In this document: piece after piece, positions 54,222 to 64,000 of the stretch | Layout of the letters: each line of letters starts with the position of its first letter | Numbering within the stretch: the first letter of the stretch is position 1 | Assembly (NCBI RefSeq): GCF_004339545.1 | Contig: NZ_SMGD01000012.1 | Span: forward strand, 248,001 to 312,000 | Origin: Celerinatantimonas diazotrophica | GTDB taxonomy: Bacteria; Pseudomonadota; Gammaproteobacteria; Enterobacterales; Celerinatantimonadaceae | DNA length: 64,000 nt | Direction: 5' to 3' | Translations under genes and position numbers: made by a program | Notes under the pieces: generated by a model | The model's input: only the letters and a program-made list of their open reading frames with translations | Database searches by the model: none | What the model was told of the DNA's origin: nothing

Positions 54222-55595
54222 TTAATGAACAATGAAATTACCTAGGACTAATAACGCAACCGATACATTGATTGCACCACCAATACGGGTCGCAATTTGC
54301 GCGAAAGGCATCAATACCATGCGGTTACCCGAAGTCAGGATAGCAACGTCACCTGTACCGCCTTGTCCGCTTTGACAGCAAGAAACAATTGCCACATCGA
54401 TAGGGTACATCCCAATTTTTTTACCCACGAAAAAGCCCGTTGCAACCAACGACAGAACCGTCGTAACAATCACAATGATATTTGAAAACGTGAAGGCATT
54501 AACTAATGACTGCCATGGTGTAATAGCAACCCCAACCGCAAACAGAATGGGATAAGTAACAGATGTTTGGAAGAAACGATAAACCACATGAGAACCTTCC
54601 AGTAAGCGAGGAGAGACACCATTGAACAGCTTAATCAGTACCGCAATAAAGAGCATTCCAACTGGTGCAGGCAGACCAATCGCTTTTTGAATTAAAATAC
54701 CAACCATGTACAGCAATACAGCGAGCAATACACCTGAAGCAATACTGGTTACATCGAGTTTGCCAGTCATTTCACTGGTTAAAGTTGTAACGCCATCCAG
54801 ATCGTCTTTACTAGGCAGAAGGCTACCTTCACCGGTTAGATGTGGGTAACGTTTTCCTAATTGGTTCAAACAACCTGCTGTAATAATGCCAGTTAAGCTA
54901 CCTAACATAACAATCGGTAGGATTTCGCCAAATGCAACCCCTTGCTGCATATGTAAAATAGTGGCATAACCAATCGATAAAGGAATTGCTCCTTCACCAA
55001 CACCACCAGCCATAACTGGTAAAATAATGAAGAAAAAGATATGAAATGGCGACATACCTAACGCGATGCCGACTAATATGCCAACAACCATACCAACGAC
55101 TTCGCCACACGCCATTGGAAAAAAGATCCGCAAAAAGCCCTGAATCAACACTTTACGATTCATACTCATAATACTGCCGACAATAATGCAGCAAATATAG
55201 AGATATAGAATATTCGTTGATTTAAAAAAATGGGTGGTCGAAACAACCACTTCATGAGGAAGTAAATTATAAAAAACTAGAGCGGATGGAATAAATGTCG
55301 CACAAATTGCCGCCGCTCCCATTTTTCCTAAAATCGGCAATCGTTTTCCGAATTCACCACATGCAAATCCAAAAAAAGCTAATGTTGCAACCATCACAAC
55401 TAAATTACTTTTTAAGCTATGGGTTATACAATCTAACCCAATTAAAAGGCCACACAAGATAAATAGGGGTAATGGAATAATACCTATTTTCCAGTGGTCC
55501 ATAATATGCCACCATTTTTCTTTTAACGAAGTCTTGATACCTGTTTTCTGCGTATCTGTCTCAGCTGTAACAGATACATTATTTATTGTATTCAT
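54222..55595 (-). CDS. citS: 2-hydroxycarboxylate transporter, CitS-like Na+/citrate symporter
   Basis: A 457-residue 2HCT-family membrane protein with the inverted two-domain plan. The two reentrant GGxG loops are visible as AGGVGEGAIPLSIGY and SGQGGTGDVAIL, and the Arg-bearing C-terminal segment FAQIATRIGGA is kept. Start at ATG 55595 with GAGGAG upstream is preferred over 55622. Members take citrate, malate or lactate. Divergent from citAB, so likely induced by CitB. It is intact although citrate lyase is not. Confidence 0.9.
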   Translation of the reverse strand: MNTINNVSVTAETDTQKTGIKTSLKEKWWHIMDHWKIGIIPLPLFILCGLLIGLDCITHSLKSNLVVMVATLAFFGFACGEFGKRLPILGKMGAAAICATFIPSALVFYNLLPHEVVVSTTHFFKSTNILYLYICCIIVGSIMSMNRKVLIQGFLRIFFPMACGEVVGMVVGILVGIALGMSPFHIFFFIILPVMAGGVGEGAIPLSIGYATILHMQQGVAFGEILPIVMLGSLTGIITAGCLNQLGKRYPHLTGEGSLLPSKDDLDGVTTLTSEMTGKLDVTSIASGVLLAVLLYMVGILIQKAIGLPAPVGMLFIAVLIKLFNGVSPRLLEGSHVVYRFFQTSVTYPILFAVGVAITPWQSLVNAFTFSNIIVIVTTVLSLVATGFFVGKKIGMYPIDVAIVSCCQSGQGGTGDVAILTSGNRMVLMPFAQIATRIGGAINVSVALLVLGNFIVH

Positions 55596-56038
55596 AATGG
55601 GCTCCTCTAAATGAGGACTCAATCATAGCTATTTCCCATACAATTCTTATGTGAATATTATCAAACTTTCCTCACCCCTTTTAAAACCATTAAAGTTTCT
55701 ATGAATTATTTAAAATTTAATAAATTTAATCAGTTTTAATTATTTTTATAGATTTAATAAATAAAAAAGTTTTTATGGTTTTTATTCGCTACAATCCAAC
55801 TAAATCCATATATTTTTGCTGAGTTGTTCACACTCTTTGCACCTGGATTATGCTCTAAAAATAGAAAATGGTAGTTTAAGGGCCATTTATCTTGGAATGC
55901 TCGATTTTGTACATATTAAATGCGTTGATAGGGTGCAGTGGCAGATGCAATGTAAAATATATTCAAGAGCCGCATTGATTCTAGACATGCTCAGTAACGA
56001 ACCAAGCAACTAGACAAACATAATTCGGTTATTTTGAT
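55596..56038. other. Divergent citS / citAB control region
   Basis: About 440 bp, very AT-rich near citS (runs of A and T at 55680-55780). No operator could be defined by eye. A 65-codon frame at 55816-56013 starts with TTG and has no recognisable product. Confidence 0.4.
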
Positions 56039-57634
56039 ATGAAAAAGCGTTTACCTTTTCACATAAGACTATTCATTTATTTATCACTTTTCACATCATT
56101 ACTCATTGTCATTATGACCATGACTTTTTCTTTGGACTTCGATCACCTATTTTTTAGTCAAATCCGTTCAAAAGCAGAGATCCAATCAAATCAAATTGCT
56201 CATCTAAAAAGCCTGATTCAGGCCATTGAAGATCATGATAAAGCCGCCATCAAAGCCATCATGAATCCATTAGCCCAAGAAAGTGATGCGAGTTACCTGG
56301 TCATTGGAGATAACCACGCTCGGCACCTCTATCACTCCAATCCGCCCCCACATATGAGCCTCTATATGGTTGGGGGCGATAACAAACCCGTTCTGGCAGG
56401 CAAACATATCGTCACCATCCGAAAAGGCGGAATGGGGTTCTCATTACGCAGTAAAACGCCCATATTCAATGCACAACATCAAGTGATAGGCATAGCATCG
56501 GTTGGTTACCTCATTAAGTATATTGAAAAAGTATCTTATGCCAAGCTCGATCATGTCCTCTATATTTCGATCATTGCGTTAGCCTGTTTATTTACCTTTA
56601 TCTGGTTTTTCTCAAAAAATATGAAAAAACATATGTTTTCTATGGAACCAGATGAAATTGCCTACCTGGTCAGACAGCAAAAAGTGTTATTAGAAAACAT
56701 TTATGAAGGGGTTATTGCAATTGATAGCCAATTAACCATTACCCATATTAATCAATCGGCACGTAAGACATTTGAAGCTACCGAAAAAAACAAAATAATT
56801 ATTGGCGAAAAAATATCAAATCTCATCACCGATTGTTCACTTTTAAATAAAGAGGAAATGGAAGAGAATGATATTTCAGACCAACTTCTTATGTTTAATA
56901 ATAAGCCCGTTATTGCAAGCCGGAATCGATTATTCTTAGACAATAAATTATTAGGTTGGGTTATTAGCTTTCGTGATAAAGATGATATTAACAGTCTGAC
57001 CCAGAAGTTAAGCCAAGTCAAAAAATACGCAGATAATTTACGAATACTTCGTCATGAACAATTAAATTGGACAGCGACTTTAGCCGGATTATTGCATCTT
57101 GGAAAATATCAGGAAGCCATTCAATACATAGAACTGCAGTCGTCCGATACACAGGGCGTTCTTGATTTTGTATCCAAACGATTTACCTCTCCTTATCTAT
57201 GTGGGCTTTTACTAGGTAAGTATTCAAAAGCTAAGGAAAAAGGCGTTGTGCTTGAATTTGATCCAGCTTGCGAGTTAAGGAGCAAACCTGATACCCTTAC
57301 CGAGACTGAATTTATGTCTATTATTGGCAACTTAATCGATAACGCCATTGAAGCGACACTCAAATCAGAGCAATATGAACCCATTAATATTTATTTATCA
57401 GAGAATAATAATGAGTTCATTATCGATATATCCGATCAAGGTATCGGTATTGATGAGTCAAAGATCGATAATCTATTTACTAAAGGGGTGACCTCTAAAA
57501 AAGATAAAGTCGAGCACGGACTAGGGTTACATCTGGTATCTAATTATGTAAGCAAAGCCAATGGATATCTCGAATTTACACCTAATTCCCCCAAAGGGGT
57601 TCGGTGTTCTATCTTTATCCCTAAGCAACTATGA
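56039..57634 (+). CDS. citA: CitA/DcuS-family sensor histidine kinase
   Basis: A 531-residue kinase. TM1 about 10-30, periplasmic PAS/Cache sensor with SDASYLVIGD and GSVGY-like IASVGYL, TM2 about 177-197, cytosolic PAS (ENIYEGVIAIDSQLTITHIN). The kinase core has the DcuS/CitA phospho-His in LRHEQLNW, the N box NLIDNAIEAT, DQGIGI and HGLGLHLV. It senses citrate or a related 2-hydroxycarboxylate. Paired with the response regulator 18 bases downstream. Confidence 0.9.
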   Translation: MKKRLPFHIRLFIYLSLFTSLLIVIMTMTFSLDFDHLFFSQIRSKAEIQSNQIAHLKSLIQAIEDHDKAAIKAIMNPLAQESDASYLVIGDNHARHLYHSNPPPHMSLYMVGGDNKPVLAGKHIVTIRKGGMGFSLRSKTPIFNAQHQVIGIASVGYLIKYIEKVSYAKLDHVLYISIIALACLFTFIWFFSKNMKKHMFSMEPDEIAYLVRQQKVLLENIYEGVIAIDSQLTITHINQSARKTFEATEKNKIIIGEKISNLITDCSLLNKEEMEENDISDQLLMFNNKPVIASRNRLFLDNKLLGWVISFRDKDDINSLTQKLSQVKKYADNLRILRHEQLNWTATLAGLLHLGKYQEAIQYIELQSSDTQGVLDFVSKRFTSPYLCGLLLGKYSKAKEKGVVLEFDPACELRSKPDTLTETEFMSIIGNLIDNAIEATLKSEQYEPINIYLSENNNEFIIDISDQGIGIDESKIDNLFTKGVTSKKDKVEHGLGLHLVSNYVSKANGYLEFTPNSPKGVRCSIFIPKQL

Positions 57635-57652
57635 TGGTCGAAGGAAAAATGA

Positions 57653-58841
<1,189 letters not shown>

Positions 58842-58971
58842 CCAATACAGTTGAAGGTTTTGCTCGGCTGCTTTCGCCGCGAGAAAGCTCGTCAAAAAAT
58901 AAGTATTTAAGGATACAAGGTTACCAAAAGCTCTAATTTAATAAGGACAGACAGCTTATGAGAGGTTATAA

Positions 58972-59127
58972 GTGAATTTATCATATATCATAGTCCCGCC
59001 AGATGATTTGGCCGTCTTGAACGCCTATCAGCAACGCGTGAAAGCGTCTCAATCGGGATCTGTGACTCAGGCTGTCGAGCGTCATTATCAAGTAATGGGC
59101 TTGGAGAAAGCGAGGGCTGATAGTTAG
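58972..59127 (+). CDS. Hypothetical 51-residue protein
   Basis: GTG start with GAGGTT upstream. The product (PPDDLAVLNAYQQRVKASQS, then TQAVERHYQVMGLEKARADS) is soluble and helical. No family recognised. Flanked by the IS3 relic and the ars island, so it could also be a fragment. Confidence 0.35.
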   Translation: MNLSYIIVPPDDLAVLNAYQQRVKASQSGSVTQAVERHYQVMGLEKARADS

Positions 59128-59351
59128 CGTTAACTCATCAGTTCGCTTTAGGGATGAGAAATGACGAGCGCAAACACGTTTCTGCCTCATTCCAATTTTG
59201 TATCAATACTAAGACGCTAATTTCTTTTCATTATCGACTTACATTTTCTAATCTAACTTATCTTTCAAAGGCACGTTTTTAGTTGGAAAATTGACATATA
59301 TAAAAAATAACACATATGATATTTCATATGTATTGACCACCAATTTACGTT

Positions 59352-59686
59352 ATGTTCGATCCAATTCTGCTTTATAAAGCACTTTCAGAAGAAAATCGTC
59401 TCAAATCTCTGCTCTTAAAGCAGAGTGAAGGAGAGCTGTGTGTGACCTGATGGAGGCACTTGGTATCAGTCAGCCGAAAGTATCTAGACATCTTGCTGAA
59501 TTACGTAAGCATGATCTCGTTCTTGATGAACGCAGAGGTAAATGGGTTTACTACCGAATTAACCCTGATTTGGCACAATGGGTAAAGCAAATTTTGGAGC
59601 TTACTTTAATACACAATGTGGCATTTATTGACATAGAACGAGTGAAGATAAAAAGTCAGTCCTGTTCAAACGGTATGGATAGCTAG
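59352..59686 (+). pseudogene. arsR: ArsR-family arsenic repressor, frameshifted
   Basis: N-terminal piece MFDPILLYKALSEENRLKSL to GELCV, then a TGA. After a 2-base loss the other frame continues CDLMEALGISQPKVSRHLAE, LRKHDLVLDERRGKWVYYRI to the end at 59686. The break falls in a (TG)4 run where five units would restore the frame. The metal motif ELCVCDL would regain its two Cys after repair. It is first in the arsR-acr3 order. Confidence 0.82.
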
Positions 59687-59735
59687 GTATCAATAACGTA
59701 CAAATTTATAACGAGTTTAATTTAAAGAGGTTTAT

Positions 59736-60329
59736 ATGGGTGACACAGCAAGTTGTAATGAAGCAAGTGCTTCTCAAAAAATGAGTTTTCTTGATCGATA
59801 CTTAACCGTATGGATTTTTCTTGCAATGACAGTAGGTGTCGGGATTGGCGTGTTATTTCCTCAAGTCGCTCAGTGGAACGAAAGCCTATCTGTTGGTTCA
59901 ACCAATATCCCACTTGCCATTGGCTTAATCTGAATGATGTACCCGCCATTGGCGAAAGTGAACTATAGTCTTTTGGGTGAGGTGACTCGTGATAAACGTG
60001 CGATAACACTTTCTTTAGTGATGAACTGGCTCGTGGGACCGATGGATGTGTTCCGTATTGCAGTACCACTGATCATCTATTTTATGGTGATGTTTTTTGC
60101 GAGCTTCTACATCGGGAAACGTATCGGGATCCCTTACGACCAAAATGCTTCTATCGCCTTTACTTCATCAGGTAACAACTTCGAACTGGCTATCGCCGTA
60201 TCAATCGCTGTATTTGGATTAAACTCTGATCAAGCGTTTGCTGGTGTGATAGGACCTTTGGTTGAAGTGCCTGTATTAATCGCTTTGGTTAACGTCGCTT
60301 TGAGAATGAAACATAAATACTATGCCTAA
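59736..60329 (+). pseudogene. acr3: Acr3-type arsenite efflux permease, nonsense-mutated and internally deleted
   Basis: N-terminus to IPLAIGLI, then an in-frame TGA (59931-59933), then [17 protein letters not shown] to LVMNWLVGP. There it jumps to [17 protein letters not shown], the region of helix 8-9, and continues through [18 protein letters not shown] to an intact C-terminus. About 150 residues, including the conserved Cys helix, are missing. It cannot transport arsenite. It overlaps the sigma factor gene start by 8 bases. Confidence 0.88.
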
Positions 60330-60888
60330 AGAAACAGTTTTAAAACAAACTTCAGCAGTGCCATGTCTCATTGAAACATGGCATCTTTCCGAGTCCGAAC
60401 TTTACTATTGGCTGCTTAAGCAAACAGGTGATCCTGAGCAGAGCTTTGATTTACTACAAGACACCTTCTTAAAAGCATTACAGCAGAAGCAAGCGTTTTG
60501 CGATATTCAAAACCAAAGAGCATGGTTATTTCGCGTAGCAAGAAATATGTTGACTGATAAGCAACGTAGAGCAAACCAAGAACAAGTTCAGGATCTGAGT
60601 GATAATGAGTCGATATGGGAAGAGCATGAATTTCCCGCTGTCGATAGCCTTGCGCAATGCCTACCTAAAGCTCTATCAAAACTGACTGAGTCTGAGAGCG
60701 AAATTATTAAACAGTGTGACCTACAAGGACTGACTCAACTACAATTTGCTGAGAAAAATGGACTCACTTTAGTGGCAACAAAATCACGCATTCAGCGTGC
60801 TAGACAAAAACTTAAACACGTTTTGCAAACGCAATGTCATATACGTTTCGACGAACAGCAGCGAGTCTGTTGTTTTTTTCGAGAATAG
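60322..60888 (+). CDS. ECF-like RNA polymerase sigma factor (SigZ-type)
   Basis: 188 residues. Region 2 contains [15 protein letters not shown] and [18 protein letters not shown]; region 4 contains [44 protein letters not shown]. The tail has Cys residues (RVCCFF) that might sense metal or redox state. Resembles SigZ. No anti-sigma gene is adjacent. It starts inside the end of the acr3 relic and precedes the ArsP-like permease, which it may transcribe. Confidence 0.82.
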   Translation: MPKETVLKQTSAVPCLIETWHLSESELYYWLLKQTGDPEQSFDLLQDTFLKALQQKQAFCDIQNQRAWLFRVARNMLTDKQRRANQEQVQDLSDNESIWEEHEFPAVDSLAQCLPKALSKLTESESEIIKQCDLQGLTQLQFAEKNGLTLVATKSRIQRARQKLKHVLQTQCHIRFDEQQRVCCFFRE

Positions 60889-61020
60889 ATCGTTTCTTGA
60901 ATCAAATTTAGTATCAGAGCATCCCTGTAAAATAAATATTCATAAAATTCTTTGCATCCTTTCGGCACCAATTTCGTCTTAGTGACATCAAAGACAAATT
61001 ATGAGGCTGAAGGAAACAAA

Positions 61021-62025
61021 ATGTTTGAAGTATTTACCCATCTTGCTGATTGGATGACCTACCAGCTATTTGCTATACAGCAAGGTACTAAGCTGGCAGA
61101 TGCTATTCATTTTTTTATAGAAGACATTAGTAAAATCATGGTGTTGCTGGTCGTCATGATTTACGTCATTGCTTTGTTCCGCGCTTCTTTAAATGTTGAA
61201 AAAGTACGACACTATCTTGCAGGCAAACGGCGTCTTTTTGGCTATGTGACGGGTAGTGTTTTCGGGGCGATCACCCCATTCTGCTCATGTTCAAGTATTC
61301 CCGTTTTTCTTGGCTTTACATCCACAGGTATCCCGCTTGGGATCACCATGGCATTTTTGATTACCTCGCCATTGATCAATGAAATCGCAGTATTGCTTCT
61401 GTTTAGTTTACTAGGATGGAAGTTCACCATCATGTATGTGCTTATTGGAATGCTTATCGGGATGTTGAGTGGTTGGTTACTGGATCTCATTGGAGCTGAG
61501 CGTTGGTTACAGCCATTTGCCGCGAAAGCCATGCAGAAAGCCCAAGCCCAACAACATACGCAGGACAATCTGAACGTCAGCAACGCAGAGCCTACTATCA
61601 CACTCTCATATCGACATCAGTTTGCCAAACAAGAAATGGTTGAGATCATCGGTCGGGTTTGGAAATGGGTGTTTATTGGCGTGGGTATAGGCGCAGGCTT
61701 ACATGGCTTTGTACCCGATGGCTGGATAGAAGCTCACTTAGGTGCGGGTCAGTGGTGGTCTGTTCCTGCTTCAGTATTGATTGGTATCCCTTTGTATTCC
61801 AATGCGACGGGTGTGATCCCCATCATGGAGAGTTTACTGAGAGATGGTCTTCCCATTGGTACGACATTAGCGTTTTGTATGAGCACTGTCGCTGCAAGTG
61901 TGCCTGAATTTGTCATGCTAAAACAAGTGATGCAATGGCGCTTATTGGGACTTCTTTTTGGTCTGCTACTGACAGCATTTACTGTTATGGGGTGGATATT
62001 TAACTTACCGTTCTGGCAATTTTAG
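61021..62025 (+). CDS. ArsP/DUF318-family permease
   Basis: A 334-residue membrane protein. The conserved FCSCSSIPVFLGF segment (Cys motif of ArsP-type permeases) is in the N-terminal bundle, with a soluble linker at about 165-205 and a matching C-terminal bundle containing PLYSNATGVIPIMESLL. AAGGAAA precedes the ATG at 61021. Members export trivalent organoarsenicals or Cu/Zn. It lies 10 bases before the mini-thioredoxin gene, a common partnership. Substrate not decidable from sequence. Confidence 0.85.
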   Translation: MFEVFTHLADWMTYQLFAIQQGTKLADAIHFFIEDISKIMVLLVVMIYVIALFRASLNVEKVRHYLAGKRRLFGYVTGSVFGAITPFCSCSSIPVFLGFTSTGIPLGITMAFLITSPLINEIAVLLLFSLLGWKFTIMYVLIGMLIGMLSGWLLDLIGAERWLQPFAAKAMQKAQAQQHTQDNLNVSNAEPTITLSYRHQFAKQEMVEIIGRVWKWVFIGVGIGAGLHGFVPDGWIEAHLGAGQWWSVPASVLIGIPLYSNATGVIPIMESLLRDGLPIGTTLAFCMSTVAASVPEFVMLKQVMQWRLLGLLFGLLLTAFTVMGWIFNLPFWQF

Positions 62026-62034
62026 GAGATAAAC

Positions 62035-62268
62035 ATGAAAGCATTTAAAGTACTAGGTTCAGGTTGTGCCAACTGCGTCAATACCGCGAAACTGATTGAA
62101 AAAATAGCCGCAGAGCAAGGCATTGAGGTTTCAGTTGAAAAAGTAACCGATCTTGAAACGATTATGAATTATGGCGTGATGTCTACGCCAGGCGTCGTCA
62201 TGGATGAGGTAGTAGTTCACGCTGGAGGTATTCCAAAGTCTGAAGCAATTATAGATTGGTTAAAATAG
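62035..62268 (+). CDS. Small thioredoxin-like redox protein (CxxC)
   Basis: 77 residues with the active site GSGCANCVNT (CANC) and cis-Pro in STPGVVMD, the 'redox-active disulfide protein 2' type. It is co-transcribed with the ArsP-like permease (AGGAGA before the ATG), where it may reduce or hand over thiol-bound metal or metalloid. Confidence 0.88.
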   Translation: MKAFKVLGSGCANCVNTAKLIEKIAAEQGIEVSVEKVTDLETIMNYGVMSTPGVVMDEVVVHAGGIPKSEAIIDWLK

Positions 62269-62292
62269 ATAACAGGAAGTAATCGGGGCATA

Positions 62293-62630
62293 CTCCAGTT
62301 GGTAAAGCCGCTATAGCGTGGGCGTTGGTATTGTCTGTAGTGACTGGCGTGATTGCTTATAGTGTGTAGCTGTAATTGCACCCAGAAGAGATCATTGTCG
62401 TTGGATTGATGATTTTTGGTGCGGTGTTTGCTGTGAACTCGTCACTGTACTCATACTTAATCATCAGATATGTCAAGGACGATGGTGTCTCTCTGGATGT
62501 CGGATTTTACTAAATGGCAAACGCAATGGGATGCTTAATAGGGACAGTTCTATCAAGATGGGTATTCCAAATGTGGGGATTCTCAGCCTGTCTATGGGTA
62601 TCCGACCATCATTTCGTTTTGGTTGCCGAC
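62293..62630 (+). pseudogene. ArsJ-type MFS efflux protein, C-terminal remnant
   Basis: One frame with three internal stops reads VGKAAIAWALVLSVVTGVIA, then GAVFAVNSSLYSYLIIRYVK and DGVSLDVGFY-stop-MANAMGCLIGTVLSRWVFQM. This matches the C-terminal helices of the MFS protein ArsJ, exporter of 1-arseno-3-phosphoglycerate. The N-terminal two-thirds and the companion GAPDH gene are absent. Confidence 0.65.
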
Positions 62631-62850
62631 AGGTACAAATCAAAAACTTGCTCAGCGATAAATAAAACTAAGCAGATTTATTCACCAATGCCAGCAGTCA
62701 TAGCTGGCATTAGTTTTAGTCATCTGAATTGATGTGTCAGGATGGAAATTGTAATAAGCTTTTGTCCAACTCCAATTTACGGGGCTATCAGCTAAAAAAA
62801 GCTGCCCCCTTGATGTTAGATAGTCCTGCACTTCGAAGTTGAATTCATGT

Positions 62851-63435
62851 TTAAATAATCCATATAAAAATAACTAGACTGATCAACGCAATTCCCGAAA
62901 TTCGATTAATGATTGTTAATTTTTCTGGATTAATTTTTTTCCCAATGACATAACCAGTGATAATCCATGGGATCATAGAAATAATAGATGATAATAAAAA
63001 TATCCCACCGAAATATATAATTTTAGTATGTAATGCAGGTGGAATAAAAGAGCTATAAGCTAATATGACAAATAGCCACGCTTTATAACTAAATGGATGA
63101 ACGAATAATCCTTTTATAAACGATTTTAGTTGATTGCAATTATCAATATGACTAACGTCTGTACTATATATTGTTATACCTAAGTATATAAAGTAACAAC
63201 TTCCAAATAATTTAAGTAAATAATTTATTTGTACGTGTGATATTCCTGATAAATAAATTATTCCGCATGAAAATAGAACAAATAAAAAACCTATGGAAAC
63301 ACCTAGGCAGAATAAAAAAATCTGTTTCCACTTTGAATTGCAAGATTGAGAAAAAATTGCTAGATTAGCTGGGCCGGGAGTTACGCTAGCAAAAAAAGAA
63401 AATAGTATAAATGGTAAAAAAACTTGTAATTCCAT
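62851..63435 (-). CDS. LysE/RhtB-family amino acid exporter
   Basis: A 194-residue protein with six membrane helices. N-terminal FFASVTPGPANLAIFSQS carries the family PGP motif; the second half has HPFSYKAWLF. It exports amino acids or homoserine-type compounds. Far more AT-rich than most of the window (many ATA and AAT codons), suggesting recent acquisition. The promoter region holds an octanucleotide tandem repeat 38 bases upstream. Confidence 0.85.
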   Translation of the reverse strand: MELQVFLPFILFSFFASVTPGPANLAIFSQSCNSKWKQIFLFCLGVSIGFLFVLFSCGIIYLSGISHVQINYLLKLFGSCYFIYLGITIYSTDVSHIDNCNQLKSFIKGLFVHPFSYKAWLFVILAYSSFIPPALHTKIIYFGGIFLLSSIISMIPWIITGYVIGKKINPEKLTIINRISGIALISLVIFIWII

Positions 63436-63472
63436 AACTTTTCCAATTAATTATATATATTAATTCTATTAA

Positions 63473-63520
63473 TATTTCCTTATTTCCTTATTTCCTTATT
63501 TCCTTATTTCCTTATTTATT
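63473..63520. repeat. Octanucleotide tandem repeat (TATTTCCT)
   Basis: Five perfect copies of TATTTCCT (63473-63512) and one degenerate copy (TATTTATT). It lies upstream of the LysE start codon, within its likely promoter, a placement seen in phase-variable genes. Confidence 0.9.
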
Positions 63521-64000
63521 TAAATAGAAATAATAAAGTCTATTACATAAAATTTAACAATTTACCATACTACTCATATGATCTGTGCATATATAAAAAT
63601 ATATGCACACTGGTTTGTTTATTATAAATTTATATGCAACAAATAAAATATGCTCTCGTTTTTTTTCTTCTTTTTTGATCTAAATCAATTGATATGTCGT
63701 AGATATTATAATTGATATATTTACCTATATTGACGATGAAAATCATGGGAAAATGTTGTTATTAAGCCGAAAGCTTTTCATAATTTTGAAATACGTTATT
63801 AGCCTAACTAGCAAAGTAACTGGCACATTTTGTCGAGTAGACGACACGTGTTTTTAAATTCCGCCCTCTAAGAACCGATCGTGCTAGTTTCATCGCTCTT
63901 GACTCAAGTCTTCACTAAGACACCTGTTGGTACAATGGTTAGGTACTGCTGTTCTAATCGTAAGCCCATAGAAATTTTTATCCGAAATTCACCTGATACA
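63521..64000. other. AT-rich gene-free end of the window
   Basis: No ORF, RNA gene or terminator can be supported. Base composition returns toward the window average after about 63760. Confidence 0.4.

Noticed and set aside
55816-56013. 65-codon ORF upstream of citA
   Set aside because: TTG start, atypical composition, lies in the citS/citA control region.
63473-63520. CRISPR array
   Set aside because: Units are only 8 bp and contiguous, with no spacers; this is a simple tandem repeat.
63920-63960. tRNA-like stretch near the window end (GGTACAATGGTTAGGTA)
   Set aside because: No T-arm consensus and no acceptor stem pairing could be found.

Overview
The window is a chromosomal segment of a facultatively anaerobic, moderately AT-rich gammaproteobacterium. 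The nearest relatives suggested by gene content are the Vibrionaceae, Celerinatantimonadaceae and neighbouring orders: a Vibrio-type Na+/galactose symporter relic, E. coli-like manXYZ-yobD and galETK, MetJ-, ZntR- and GalR-type operators. This placement rests on protein resemblance and the species cannot be fixed from the window. No rRNA, tRNA, CRISPR array, replication origin or prophage was seen.

Layout. 1-3.1 kb: the end of a His-Xaa-Ser (hxs) operon, with two radical-SAM maturases followed by an exported repeat protein with a peptidoglycan-binding domain. 3.1-10.4 kb: a dicarboxylate module with NAD-malic enzyme, an AspT/SucE-type transporter and a DctB/DctD-like two-component system. A textbook sigma-54 promoter with an upstream palindrome lies in front of the malic enzyme gene, so the four genes probably form one regulatory unit. 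10.4-24 kb: housekeeping and accessory genes (MetE-like enzyme under MetJ boxes, HTH regulator, methyltransferase, dienelactone hydrolase, Cu/Zn-SOD-like protein, OpgG/D, MFS symporter, EAL protein, LplA, TrkH). 24-30.6 kb: a galactose regulon (galETK, galR and a wrecked Na+/galactose symporter gene), with three matching GalR-type operators. 30.6-38.5 kb: purHD, zntR, a META lipoprotein and manXYZ-yobD. 38.5-51.7 kb: single genes (PLD, NUDIX, YrbL, ketopantoate-reductase family, LysR/quinone reductase pair, cold-shock protein with two small ORFs, SDR/TetR pair), with much decayed sequence between them. 51.7-58.9 kb: a remnant citrate-fermentation locus. CitS, an FAH-family protein and the CitAB two-component system are intact. 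citC is broken by deletion, frameshift and a MITE, citD survives as a stub, and no other lyase genes are present. 59.3-62.7 kb: a decaying arsenic island (frameshifted arsR, truncated acr3, arsJ remnant) around an intact ECF sigma factor, ArsP-like permease and mini-thioredoxin. 62.8-64 kb: a very AT-rich LysE exporter gene preceded by an 8-bp tandem repeat.

Cross-cutting pattern. A 195-269 bp MITE with perfect terminal inverted repeats occurs four times, each copy flanked by CTAG. One copy interrupts citC and allows the empty site to be rebuilt exactly. Relics of IS5- and IS3-family transposases lie near or inside the decayed loci. The genome appears to be losing substrate-specific modules (galactose uptake, citrate lyase, arsenite efflux) while keeping their regulators.
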